Shown piece by piece: positions 8,800-16,927 of a stretch of 51,501 nt of DNA. The notes beneath the pieces were generated by a model that was not told the DNA's origin, ran no database searches, and was given only the letters and a program-made list of their open reading frames with translations. How positions within the stretch are numbered: position 1 is the first letter of the stretch; each line of letters starts with the position of its first letter. Made by a program: the position numbers and the translations under genes. Source of the stretch: Methylobacterium iners. Lineage in GTDB: Bacteria > Pseudomonadota > Alphaproteobacteria > Rhizobiales > Beijerinckiaceae. The stretch covers positions 1 through 51,501 of the forward strand of contig NZ_BPQP01000021.1 of NCBI RefSeq assembly GCF_022179305.1, written 5' to 3'.

Positions 8800-10401
8800 T
8801 CAATACACGTCGGCCTGGTAGCGCCCGGCCTTCTTGAGATGGGCGAGATAGGCCACGGCCTCGTCCGGGTTCTTGCCGCCATGCGTGCCGGCGACGTCGA
8901 TGATCGCGCGCTCCACGTCCTTGGCCATGCGCTTGGCGTCGCCGCAGACGTAGAAGTGGGCGCCGCCCTCGAGCCACTTCCACAGCTCGGCGCCGGTCTC
9001 GCGCATGCGGTCCTGGACGTAGGTTTTTTCCCCGCCGTCGCGGGACCAGGCGAGCGACAGGCGGGTGAGCACGCCGTCGTCCTTCAGCTGGTTCAGCTCG
9101 TCCCTGTAGAAGAAGTCGCTGGCCTGCCGCTGGTGGCCGTAGAACAGCCAGTTGCGTCCCGGCGCCTTCGTCGCTGCGCGCTCGCGGAGGAACGCCCGGA
9201 ACGGCGCGATGCCGGTGCCCGGCCCGCACATGATCACGTCCTTGGACAGGTCGTCCGGCAGGGCGAAGCCGTGGGCCTTCTGGAGGTAGATCTTCACGTG
9301 GCTCATCTCGGCCAAGCGCTCGCCGAGATGGGTCGAGGCGACGCCCAGCCGCAGGCGCGAGCGGTGGCTGTAGCGCACCGCGTCGACGGTGAGCGAGACG
9401 CGGCCCGGATCGGCCTTGGGCGAGGACGAGATCGAGTAGAGCCGCGGCTGCAGGTCGTCGAGGGCTTCGAGGAAGACCTCGGCATCGGGCCGGGCGCCGG
9501 GGAACTTGTGGAGAGCGCCGAGCACGTCGAGGAAGGCGGCGTCGCCGTCCGGGTCCTCGCCGGCGGCGAGCGCCTGCGCCTTCCGGCGCGCCTCGCCCGA
9601 GGTCAGGAGGGAGAGGAGCTGGTAGAGCCCGTCCGGCGCGGCGCCGAGCGCGTAGTCGGTGAGGAGCCGGTTGCGCAGGGTCTTGGCCCCGATCATGCGC
9701 TCGGGCCGCGCGCCGAGCTCGGCGATGACGGCATCGACGAGGGCCGGGGGGTTGCCGGGAAACAGGCCGAGGGAATCGCCGACGACGTACTCGATCGGCG
9801 TGCCGGTGAGGTCGATCTCGATGTGCCAGGTCTCCTTCTCGCCGCCCGGCGCGTTGAGGCGCCGGCGCGAGAGGAAGGTCGCCTCGACGGGGTTCTCGCG
9901 GCAGAGCCCGAGCGGGCCGAGGGGGGGCTCGGCCTTTGCCGCGCCCTCCCCCGCCCCGGCGGGCCTGGCCGCGCCGCCGGGGGCGCCGAACTCCTCCTCC
10001 AGCTTCTTCAGCATCCGGAGCGTGTCCTTGCCGCCGGGCTGGCAGAGGTTCAGGCGCTCCTCGTTCTTGAGGAAGATCGCGTTGGCGTAGTCGGCGCAGT
10101 TGTAGCCGCACTGGCCGCAATCCTGCTGGGCCATGGCGGCCATCAGCTTGTGCGGCTCCGGCCTATCCTTGGCCATCGCCATGCGCTCGGTGATCGGGAG
10201 CGAGGGGTCGTGCCAGGGCGCGTCGTCGTTGTCGGCGAGCCTCGGACTGCCCGGCATCTCGCCGGGGGCGAGCGCGGTGGCGCCCTCGACCGCGGGGCCG
10301 AGCAGCGCGGCGAAGTAGCCCGACAGCCAGGAGCGCTGGTCGGCGGTGAAGGGCGCGGTCTCGGGGATGAGGACGAGAGGGGGCGTGACGTGCTCGCTCA
10401 T
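8800..10401 (-). CDS. CysJ-like NADPH-flavoprotein reductase with N-terminal [4Fe-4S] domain
   Basis: A 533-residue protein usually annotated as sulfite reductase alpha subunit. The C-terminal two thirds are the FAD/NADPH module of CysJ and cytochrome P450 reductase: RLYSISSSPK (FAD), GVASTHLGERL, MCGPGTGIAPFRAFLRER (NADP) and the terminal YQADVY. The FMN-binding flavodoxin domain of CysJ is absent. Instead there is a cluster motif with C95, C98, C102 and C120 (DCGQCGYNC ... LNLCQPGGKDT), a Fes-type [4Fe-4S] site. The start ATG (10401) overlaps the nirA stop by 4 bp (ATGA), implying translational coupling. I infer it passes electrons from NADPH to the nitrite and/or nitrate reductase rather than to sulfite reductase. 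That role is not proven by sequence. Confidence 0.85.
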   Translation of the reverse strand: MSEHVTPPLVLIPETAPFTADQRSWLSGYFAALLGPAVEGATALAPGEMPGSPRLADNDDAPWHDPSLPITERMAMAKDRPEPHKLMAAMAQQDCGQCGYNCADYANAIFLKNEERLNLCQPGGKDTLRMLKKLEEEFGAPGGAARPAGAGEGAAKAEPPLGPLGLCRENPVEATFLSRRRLNAPGGEKETWHIEIDLTGTPIEYVVGDSLGLFPGNPPALVDAVIAELGARPERMIGAKTLRNRLLTDYALGAAPDGLYQLLSLLTSGEARRKAQALAAGEDPDGDAAFLDVLGALHKFPGARPDAEVFLEALDDLQPRLYSISSSPKADPGRVSLTVDAVRYSHRSRLRLGVASTHLGERLAEMSHVKIYLQKAHGFALPDDLSKDVIMCGPGTGIAPFRAFLRERAATKAPGRNWLFYGHQRQASDFFYRDELNQLKDDGVLTRLSLAWSRDGGEKTYVQDRMRETGAELWKWLEGGAHFYVCGDAKRMAKDVERAIIDVAGTHGGKNPDEAVAYLAHLKKAGRYQADVY

Positions 10402-12182
10402 GCGGCGGCCCTCAGCACGGGTTGCTCTTCGGCGAGGTGGCGCAGGGAGTCGGGGCCGGTGCGCGCCGTGAAGGCCTGGAAGCTCTCGGCCGGGCCCTGC
10501 CGCCGGGCGAGGTAGCTGCGCAGCAGCGCCTCGATCCGCCCCGGGCAATCCTCGGCCCGGACCGCCTTCCAGATCTCGGTGCCGATCTTCGGGCTGTCGC
10601 CGAAGCCGCCGCCGACGACGATGTCGTAGCCCTCGACCGTGTCGCCCTCCTCCGAGACCACGACCTTGGCGCCGATGAGCCCGATGTCGCCGATGTAGTG
10701 CTGGGCGCAGCTGTGGTGGCAGCCGGTGAGGTGGACGTTCACGGGAACGTCGAGCTCACGGACATTCGCCTCGATGTAGTCGGCGATCATCAGGGCGTGG
10801 CCCTTGGTGTCGGAGGCCGCGAACTTGCAGCCGCGATTGCCCGTGCAGGCGACGAGACCGGCCCGGATGCTCGAGGCGCTCGTCGTGAGCCCGAGCGCCG
10901 CGACCCGGTTCTCGACCTCGGCGACCTTCGCGTCGGGAACGCCCGAGAACAAAAAATTCTGCCAGACCGTGAGGCGGATGGCGCCGTCGCCGCATTCTGC
11001 CGCGATCTTCGCCAGCGCCCGCATCTGGTCGGTGGTCATCTTGCCGACGGGCAGGATGACGCCGATCCAGTTCAGGCCGGGCTGGACCTGGGCATGCACG
11101 CCGACATGGGCGAAGCGGTCCATGGGCTTGCGCGGCGCGACGTGGGCCGGGTCGACCCGGTCGAGCTTGCGCCCCAGCTCCTCCTCGACCGCCGCGAGGT
11201 ACTTATCGAAGCCCCAGGCGTCGAGGACGTACTTCATCCGGCTCTTGTTGCGGTTCGTCCGGTCGCCGTTCTTGATGAAGACCCGCAGGATCGCGTCGGC
11301 GACCCGGTTGCAGTCTTCCGGTTTGAGGACGACGCCCGTGTCGCGGGCGAGGTCGCGGTGGCCCGAGATGCCGCCGAGCACGAGGCGCATCCAGACGCCC
11401 GGAGCCACGGACGCGCCTTCCAGGACCTCGATCGCCTGGAAGCCGATGTCGTTGGTCTCCTCCAGCACCGGCATGACGCCGCCGCCGTCGAAGGCGACGT
11501 TGAACTTGCGAGGCAGGCCGAAGAGCGAGCGGTCGTTGAGGATCCAGTTGTGCCAGGACTTGGCGAGCGGCCGCGTGTCCAGCAGCTCCTGCGCATCGAT
11601 GCCGGCCACCGGCGAGCCGGTGACGTTGCGGATGTTGTCGGCGCCGGCACCGCGGGCGGTGAGGCCGAGGTCGATCAACCCGTCGAGGAAGGGCTGGCCG
11701 TGCTCGGGCGCGATCTCGCGGACCTGGAGGTTGGCGCGCGTCGTCACGTGGCTGTAGCCGCCGCCATGGGCATCGGCGAGGTCCGCGATTCCCGCGAACT
11801 GCCAGTGCTGGAGGATGCCGTTGGGGATGCGCAGGCGGCACATGTAGGAGTTCTGGGCGGGCGCGACCCAGAACAGGCCGTGATAGCGCCAGCGGAAATT
11901 GTCCTCCGGCTTCGGGGGCTTGCCGGTCGCGGCCTCGGCGATCAGGCGGTTGTGGCCGTCGAAGGGATTCTCGGCGCGCTTCCACTTCTCCTGCTCGCAG
12001 AGCTTGCCGCCGGCCTTCACCGTGGAATCCTGCGCCTTGATGTGGATGGCGTCGGGGCCGGTGGGCTCGGCGGGCGCGGCGCCCTGGCCGAGAGCCAGCC
12101 CGCCCGTCAGGCGGGCGGCGGCAATACCGGAGGCGAAGCCTTCGAGGTAGCGCTTCTGCTCGGCGTCGAAGTCGTCAGGCAT
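10398..12182 (-). CDS. nirA: Ferredoxin-type nitrite reductase (siroheme, [4Fe-4S])
   Basis: A 594-residue NirA/sulfite reductase hemoprotein family member, taking nitrite to ammonium with six electrons. The siroheme/[4Fe-4S] ligands are C446, C452, C488 and C492 (CTGNRGC ... TGCHHSC). Two ferredoxin-like half domains are seen (SHVTTRANLQVREI and FAHVGVHAQVQPGLNWIGV). The Arg/Lys substrate residues of the family lie in these segments. Nitrite rather than sulfite is inferred from its place between nitrate transport and nitrate reductase genes. The start at 12182 has AGGAGG eight bases upstream, inside the end of the preceding gene (gap 11 bp). Confidence 0.92.
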   Translation of the reverse strand: MPDDFDAEQKRYLEGFASGIAAARLTGGLALGQGAAPAEPTGPDAIHIKAQDSTVKAGGKLCEQEKWKRAENPFDGHNRLIAEAATGKPPKPEDNFRWRYHGLFWVAPAQNSYMCRLRIPNGILQHWQFAGIADLADAHGGGYSHVTTRANLQVREIAPEHGQPFLDGLIDLGLTARGAGADNIRNVTGSPVAGIDAQELLDTRPLAKSWHNWILNDRSLFGLPRKFNVAFDGGGVMPVLEETNDIGFQAIEVLEGASVAPGVWMRLVLGGISGHRDLARDTGVVLKPEDCNRVADAILRVFIKNGDRTNRNKSRMKYVLDAWGFDKYLAAVEEELGRKLDRVDPAHVAPRKPMDRFAHVGVHAQVQPGLNWIGVILPVGKMTTDQMRALAKIAAECGDGAIRLTVWQNFLFSGVPDAKVAEVENRVAALGLTTSASSIRAGLVACTGNRGCKFAASDTKGHALMIADYIEANVRELDVPVNVHLTGCHHSCAQHYIGDIGLIGAKVVVSEEGDTVEGYDIVVGGGFGDSPKIGTEIWKAVRAEDCPGRIEALLRSYLARRQGPAESFQAFTARTGPDSLRHLAEEQPVLRAAA

Positions 12183-12193
12183 CTGAGCCTCCT

Positions 12194-13414
12194 TCACGCT
12201 GCGAGAGGTTGGGGGATGGGGGCCGTGCGCCCGAACATGAGGTCGTCGCGATGGGCCGCGATCGACTCGCCGGAGCGGATCAGCGCCTTGCACCAGGCCT
12301 GCTCGGCGATGTCGCCGACGAAGACCGCGCCGAGGAGCCGGTCGCCGCCGATCACGAGCTTGCGGTAGATCCCGAGGCCGGGGTCGCTCATCACCACCGC
12401 CTCGGCGCCCTCGGGCGCCTCGATCTCGCCCGCCGAGAAGACGGGCAGCCCCGAGACCTTGAGGCTCGTGGAGAGGGCGGTGCCGGCGTAGGCCGCGCCC
12501 TCGCCCATCAGGTGGCGGGCCAGGACCTCCGCCTGCTCGTAGGCCGGCTCGACGAGCCCGTAGACCAGGCCCCGGTGCTCGGCGCATTCGCCGAGCGCGA
12601 AGATGCGCGGGTCCGAGCTCGTCATGCGGTCGTCGACCTTGATGCCGCGCCCGATCTCGAGCCCGGCGCCCTGCGCGAGGCCGACATTCGGGCGCACGCC
12701 CACCGACGTCACGACGAGGTCGGCGGGGATCACGGTGCCGTCGACGAGAATCAGGCGCTCGACGCAGCCCTCGCCCTCGACTGAGGCCGTGTCGGCCTTG
12801 AGCCGCACCCGGACGCCGCGGGCCTCCATCGCCCGCTTCACGAGGACGGCGGCTTCGTGGTCGAGCTGGCGCTCCATGAGGCGGTCCATGACGTGGAGCA
12901 GCGTCGTGTCGACGCCGAGCCGGCTCAAACCGACGGCGGCCTCCAACCCGAGCAGTCCGCCGCCGATGACGACGGCCCTGGCACCCGCCACCGCCGCGCG
13001 GCGGATCGCGGCGACGTCGGCGAGATCGCGGAAGGTGAGCACGCCGGGCAGGTCCATGCCGGGCTTCGGCAGCCGGATCGGCAGCGAGCCCACGGCGAGC
13101 ACCAGCCTGTCGAAGGGCAGGACGTGGGTCTCGCCGACGATGACGAGGCCGTTCTCGCGGTCGACCTGCGTCGCCGGCGCGCCGGTGATGAGGCGGATGC
13201 CGTGGCTCTCGTACCAGTCGAGGCCGCGGAAGGCGCAGCCCGCCTCGTCGACCTCGCCGCCGAGCAGGGAGGACAGGAGCACCCGATTGTAGGCGGCCAC
13301 CGGCTCGGCGCCGACCACGGCGACGTCGTAGAGGCCCGGCGCCGCCTCCGTCAGGCGCTCCAGAAAACGCAACGACGCCATGCCGTTGCCGATGACGACG
13401 AGACGCTCCTTCAT
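12194..13414 (-). CDS. Stand-alone NirB-like NAD(P)H/FAD oxidoreductase
   Basis: A 406-residue pyridine nucleotide-disulfide oxidoreductase family protein, equivalent to the N-terminal FAD half of NAD(P)H nitrite reductase NirB. An FAD Rossmann motif is at residues 8-15 (VIGNGMAS), an NAD(P) motif is in VVIGGGLLGLEAAVGLSRLG, and the second FAD motif is RIFALGECAEHRG. NirB would continue with BFD, siroheme and Rieske-like parts. Here the chain simply ends. It sits 16 bp after nrtD and 11 bp before nirA, so it probably feeds electrons into nitrite or nitrate reduction, as NasB-type proteins do. This role is inferred from position. Confidence 0.85.
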   Translation of the reverse strand: MKERLVVIGNGMASLRFLERLTEAAPGLYDVAVVGAEPVAAYNRVLLSSLLGGEVDEAGCAFRGLDWYESHGIRLITGAPATQVDRENGLVIVGETHVLPFDRLVLAVGSLPIRLPKPGMDLPGVLTFRDLADVAAIRRAAVAGARAVVIGGGLLGLEAAVGLSRLGVDTTLLHVMDRLMERQLDHEAAVLVKRAMEARGVRVRLKADTASVEGEGCVERLILVDGTVIPADLVVTSVGVRPNVGLAQGAGLEIGRGIKVDDRMTSSDPRIFALGECAEHRGLVYGLVEPAYEQAEVLARHLMGEGAAYAGTALSTSLKVSGLPVFSAGEIEAPEGAEAVVMSDPGLGIYRKLVIGGDRLLGAVFVGDIAEQAWCKALIRSGESIAAHRDDLMFGRTAPIPQPLAA

Positions 13415-13430
13415 CGCACGCGCTCCGCCC

Positions 13431-14225
13431 TCAGGCCGCGACGGCGGGCTTGGCGTGGCGCGCGTAGAGGAACTCGAGGACCTCGGCGCGGGCGTGGGTG
13501 TAGGTCGGGTCCTCGACGAGCTCCAGGCGGCGACGCGGCCGGGGCAGATCGACCTTTAGGATCTCGCCGATGGTCGCGGAGGGGCCGTTCGTCATCATCA
13601 CGATGCGGTCGGAGAGGAGCACCGCCTCGTCGACGTCGTGGGTGATCATGATCACGCTGTTGCGTAGCCGCGCATGGATCTCCATCAGCGAGTCCTGGAG
13701 ATGGGCGCGGGTGAGCGCGTCGAGCGCCCCGAAGGGCTCGTCGAGGAGGAGCACCTTCGGCTCCATGGCGAGCGCCCGGGCGATGCCGACGCGCTGCTTC
13801 ATGCCGCCCGAGATCTCGGCCGGTCGCCGCTCGGCGGCGTGGGTCATGTTCACGAGCGCCAGGTTGTGGTCGATCCACTCCGCCCGCTCGGCCTTCGACT
13901 TCTTGTGCTTGAGCACCTTGTCGACGGCGAGCGACACGTTCTCGCGGACGGTGAGCCAGGGCAGCAGGGAGTGGTTCTGGAACACCACGGCGCGGTCGGG
14001 GCCGGGGCTGTTCACCTCCTTGTCCTCGAGCAGCACGACGCCGGTGGAGGCCTTGAGCAGGCCGGCGACGATGTTGAGGACCGTCGACTTGCCGCAGCCG
14101 GAATGGCCGATCAGCGAGACGAACTCGCCCTTGGCGATCTTCACGCTGACGTCGCGCAGCACCTCGTTGGTGCGGCCGTTGCGCGTGAAGCTGATGCCGA
14201 CATTCTCGATGCTGAGATAGGTCAT
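13431..14225 (-). CDS. nrtD: Nitrate ABC transporter ATP-binding protein
   Basis: A 264-residue ABC ATPase of the NrtD/SsuB/TauB class. Walker A is GHSGCGKST, the Q-loop is VFQNHSLLPW, the signature is ISGGMKQR, Walker B is VLLLDEP and the switch is MITHDVDEA. It energises import of nitrate/nitrite with the permease and binding protein encoded just upstream in the operon. It lacks the extra C-terminal sensor domain of NrtC, so this is a single-ATPase system. The ATG at 14225 starts directly at MTYLSIENVG. Confidence 0.92.
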   Translation of the reverse strand: MTYLSIENVGISFTRNGRTNEVLRDVSVKIAKGEFVSLIGHSGCGKSTVLNIVAGLLKASTGVVLLEDKEVNSPGPDRAVVFQNHSLLPWLTVRENVSLAVDKVLKHKKSKAERAEWIDHNLALVNMTHAAERRPAEISGGMKQRVGIARALAMEPKVLLLDEPFGALDALTRAHLQDSLMEIHARLRNSVIMITHDVDEAVLLSDRIVMMTNGPSATIGEILKVDLPRPRRRLELVEDPTYTHARAEVLEFLYARHAKPAVAA

Positions 14226-14315
14226 CGGGGATCTCTCAAGGGTGACGTGGGCGAGACGTCTCGTCGTCTCGCGAGGGTCCTCGAGGCCGCGGCGCGGGCG
14301 CCGCGGCCTTCGCGC

Positions 14316-15197
14316 TCAGGCGTTGGCGGTGCCGCGGGTCACCAGGGTGCCGACGAAGGCGACGATCCGGTCGAGGATGAAGCCGATGATGCCGACATAG
14401 ACGAGGGCGACGATGATCTCGGAGATGTGCGAGGAGTTCCACGCGTCCCAGATGAAGAAGCCGATGCCAACGCCGCCGATCAGCATCTCGGCCGCCACGA
14501 TGGCGAGCCAGGACAGTCCGACGCCGATGCGCAGCCCCGTGAAGATGTACGGCGCGGCCGAGGGCAGCATGATCTTGGTGAAGAACTCGAGCGCGTTCAG
14601 CCGCAACACCGCCGAGACGTTGCGATAGTCTTGCGGGATGTTGCGGATGCCGACCGCCGTGTTGATGATGATCGGCCAGATCGAGGTGATGAAGATCACG
14701 AAGATCGCGCTGGGCTGACCGTCCCGGAAGGCGGCCAGCGACAGCGGCAGCCAGGCGAGCGGTGGGATCGTGCGCAGCACCTGGAAGATCGGGTCGAGGC
14801 CGCGCATGGCCCAGTCCGACTGCCCGATCAGTGTGCCGACCAGGATGCCGACGATGGTGGCGAGCGCGAAGCCGAAGGCGACGCGCTGGATGCTCGCCGA
14901 GATGTGCCAGAACAGGCCCTTGTCGGTGCCGCCGTTGTCGTAGAACGGATGCGCGATGATCTCCCAGGCCTCGGTGACGACGCGCGAGGGCGGCGGCAGC
15001 CCGGCGCCGGGGCGGGAGCACAAGAGCTCCCAGATCACCAGGAAGGCGATCATCACCACGATCGGCGGGATGCTCCGGGACGCGAGGTCCCGGAGCATCG
15101 CCGCGGTGACGAGGGGCTTGCGCGGCTTGGCGGGCGCCTTCGGCTTGGCGGCGACGGGTGCGGCGACGACGCCACCGATGGTGGAGGTGTTGGCCAT
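14316..15197 (-). CDS. nrtB: Nitrate ABC transporter permease
   Basis: A 293-residue inner membrane permease. A Pro/Ala/Lys-rich cytoplasmic N-terminus of about 35 residues precedes the first membrane helix (PPIVVMIAFLVIWELL). Five more hydrophobic segments follow, with the EAA-like coupling loop near LRLNALEFFTKIMLPSAAPYIFTGLRIG. This matches NrtB/CmpB. Its ATG follows the nrtA TAG directly (TAG-ATG, no gap), so the two are translated together. Confidence 0.93.
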   Translation of the reverse strand: MANTSTIGGVVAAPVAAKPKAPAKPRKPLVTAAMLRDLASRSIPPIVVMIAFLVIWELLCSRPGAGLPPPSRVVTEAWEIIAHPFYDNGGTDKGLFWHISASIQRVAFGFALATIVGILVGTLIGQSDWAMRGLDPIFQVLRTIPPLAWLPLSLAAFRDGQPSAIFVIFITSIWPIIINTAVGIRNIPQDYRNVSAVLRLNALEFFTKIMLPSAAPYIFTGLRIGVGLSWLAIVAAEMLIGGVGIGFFIWDAWNSSHISEIIVALVYVGIIGFILDRIVAFVGTLVTRGTANA

Positions 15198-16487
15198 CTA
15201 AGCGATCCTCTTGATGCCGAGGCTGGACAGGTAGGCGGCGGGATCGGCGGGATCGAAGACCTTGCCGTCGAAGAAGGTCTCCTTGCCGCGAGACGTCGAA
15301 GCCGGGATCGCGGTGACGCCGAGCGCCTTGGCGGCCTCGCGCCAGACATCCTCGCGGTTGACCTTGGCCACCATCGCCTTGGTGTCGGTCTGCGCGTCGA
15401 ACTTGCCCCAGCGGATGTCCTCGGTGAGGAACCAGAGGTCGTGGCTCTGGTAGGGGTAGGAGGCGTTGTCGGCGAAGAACTTCATGACGTGGGGGCTGTT
15501 CTCGACGACGCGGCCGTCGCCGTAATCGATCGTGCCCTTCATGCGGCCGGCGACGTCGCCAACGGGGATGTTGATCCACTGGCGCTTGGCGACGATGGCC
15601 GCGAACTCGTCCCGGTTCTCGGGCTTGTCGCACCACATCTGCGCCTCGATCACCGCCATCAGCAGCGCCTTCGTGGCGTTGGGGTGCTTCTCGACCCAGC
15701 TCGCCCGCATGGCGAAGGCCTTCTCGGGATGGTCCTTCCAGAGCTCGCCGGTGGTGAGCGCCGTGAAGCCGAGGCCCTGCTGGACGAGCTGCGCGTTCCA
15801 CGGCTCGCCGACGCAGAAGCAGTCCATCGTGCCGACCTTCATGTTCGCCACCATCTGGGGCGGCGGCACGACGATGGTCTCGATGTCCCTGTCGGGGTCG
15901 ATGCCCGCGGAGGCGAGCCAGTAGCGGATCCAGAGGTCGTGGGTGCCGCCGGGGAAGGTCATGGCGGCCTTCACCGCCTTGCCCGACGCCTTCTTCTTGT
16001 CGATGGCCGCCTTGAAGGGCTTCCCGTCGATGGTGACCTTCTGGTCGACGTATTCCTTGGCGACCGAGATGCACTGGCCGTTGGTGTTGAGCCGGGCTAG
16101 GATCTGCATCGGCACGGGCACGTTGTTCTGCGTCACGCGGCCGGCGCTGATCAGGTAGGGCATCGGCGAGAGGATATGCGCGCCGTCGATGCCGTTGCCC
16201 TCGGAGCCGAGCACGAGGTTGTCGCGGGTCGTGCCCCAGGAGGCCTGTTTCAGCACCTCGACGTCGGGCATGCCGTGACGCGCGAAGAATCCCTTCTCCT
16301 TGGCGACGAAGAGCGGCCCGGCATCGGTCAGCGCGATGAAGCCGAGCTTGGCGCCCTTGACCTCGGGGCCGGCCCCATGCGCGAAGGCGCCGCCGGGCAG
16401 CGCCGTGCGGGCGAGCGCCGCCAGCGACAGCGTCGCGGCCGCGCCCTTCAGGAGGGTCCGGCGTGTTTTCAGGAAACCGTCACTCAT
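15198..16487 (-). CDS. nrtA: Nitrate ABC transporter substrate-binding protein
   Basis: A 429-residue NrtA/CmpA family receptor. The N-terminus has a Tat signal (KTRRTLLKGAAATLSLAALA) ending near FAHG. The body has GAKLGFIALTDAGPLFVAKEKGFF, a family ligand-site segment GNGIDGAHILSPMPYLISAG and FCVGEPWNAQLVQQGLGF. It binds nitrate in the periplasm for NrtBD. It is the first structural gene behind the regulated leader at 16521-16659. The ATG at 16487 has GAGG 11 bases upstream. Confidence 0.93.
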   Translation of the reverse strand: MSDGFLKTRRTLLKGAAATLSLAALARTALPGGAFAHGAGPEVKGAKLGFIALTDAGPLFVAKEKGFFARHGMPDVEVLKQASWGTTRDNLVLGSEGNGIDGAHILSPMPYLISAGRVTQNNVPVPMQILARLNTNGQCISVAKEYVDQKVTIDGKPFKAAIDKKKASGKAVKAAMTFPGGTHDLWIRYWLASAGIDPDRDIETIVVPPPQMVANMKVGTMDCFCVGEPWNAQLVQQGLGFTALTTGELWKDHPEKAFAMRASWVEKHPNATKALLMAVIEAQMWCDKPENRDEFAAIVAKRQWINIPVGDVAGRMKGTIDYGDGRVVENSPHVMKFFADNASYPYQSHDLWFLTEDIRWGKFDAQTDTKAMVAKVNREDVWREAAKALGVTAIPASTSRGKETFFDGKVFDPADPAAYLSSLGIKRIA

Positions 16488-16520
16488 CGATCCGACCGCC
16501 TCGCCCTGCTCGAGAAACCG

Positions 16521-16559
16521 AAAACAAAAAACCGCCGACCAAGCGCATCCATCGGCAGC
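16521..16559 (-). terminator. Leader terminator upstream of nrtA
   Basis: On the minus strand the arms GCTGCCGA (16559-16552) and TCGGCGGT (16538-16531) form a local stem with some G-U pairs. A U-tract TTTTT-G-TTTT (16530-16521) follows. It lies only 33 bp before the nrtA ATG, so unless prevented it would stop nrtA transcription. A longer 5' arm at 16598-16586 gives a stronger stem and is described separately. Confidence 0.75.
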
Positions 16560-16586
16560 CGCGATCGCGCGCCAACGGGGACTCGG

Positions 16587-16631
16587 GTCAGCGGCTTTGC
16601 CGACGGTTGATGCCGATCTTCGTTGAACGGC
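16587..16631 (-). ncRNA. Tandem ANTAR-target hairpins (NasT-binding leader RNA)
   Basis: Minus-strand hairpin P1 (16631-16612) is GCCGTTC, loop AACGAA, GATCGGC: six pairs plus one T-T mismatch. Hairpin P2 (16604-16587) is GTCGGC, loop AAAGCC, GCTGAC: six pairs including one G-U. The linker is 7 nt. Both six-base loops have A at position 1 and G at position 4, the known signature for RNA bound by ANTAR proteins such as NasT. The predicted transcription start lies at the foot of P1. Function is inferred, but the structure, order and neighbours (nasT, nasS, terminator, nrtA) all agree. Confidence 0.82.
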
Positions 16632-16643
16632 GGGAGAGACTTC

Positions 16644-16659
16644 GCAGGTTCCGTGCCAA
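16644..16659 (-). promoter_or_regulatory. Sigma-54-type promoter of nrtA operon
   Basis: The minus strand reads TTGGCACGGAACCTGC. This keeps the -24 GG and -12 GC with exactly 10 bases between them and matches TTGGCACG fully at the -24 box. The start is expected near 16632, one base before hairpin P1. A 14-bp perfect palindrome GCCAAGCGCTTGGC (16655-16668) overlaps the -24 box. Confidence 0.75.
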
Positions 16660-16723
16660 GCGCTTGGCGTTGCAGCGGGCGCGACGTCTTGGGACTGTTA
16701 GACGGCGGTCGGGATGGCGCGGG

Positions 16724-16818
16724 TCCCCTCTCCTATGGGGAGAGGGACAAGGTGAGGGGCGTGCCCTCTTCGGAAAGCTCACGCCCCTCACCCCAACCCT
16801 CTCCCCCTGGGAGAGGGA
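16724..16818. repeat. Palindromic intergenic repeat, family C
   Basis: An inverted-repeat element: TCCCCTCTCCTATGGGGAGA at the left and CCCTCTCCCCCTGGGAGAGG at the right, with inner arms GGTGAGGGGCGTG and CACGCCCCTCACC. It lies between nasS and the nrtA promoter. A single copy is found here. Similar G/C-rich palindromes are common between genes in many alpha- and betaproteobacteria. Confidence 0.75.
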
Positions 16819-16893
16819 GCCCGCGCTAGATTCGGAACCGTGCCCGCACGGCTGGAGCGCCTAATTCTTCTGCACTGCACAATTCGGAGGCAT

Positions 16894-16911
16894 GCTGCCG
16901 GCAAGGGCAGC
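16894..16911 (-). terminator. Hairpin after nasS
   Basis: GCTGCC and GGCAGC form a perfect 6-bp stem with a six-base loop, 17 bp after the nasS stop. There is no U-tract. It may end or process the nasT-nasS transcript. Confidence 0.35.
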
Positions 16912-16927
16912 AGCGATCGGGACCCGG

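Noticed and set aside
16860-16885. NtrC-type site (TGCACTGCAC) upstream of the nrtA promoter
   Set aside because: It contains one half-site-like block only and does not show the dyad TGCAC-N-GTGCA pattern.
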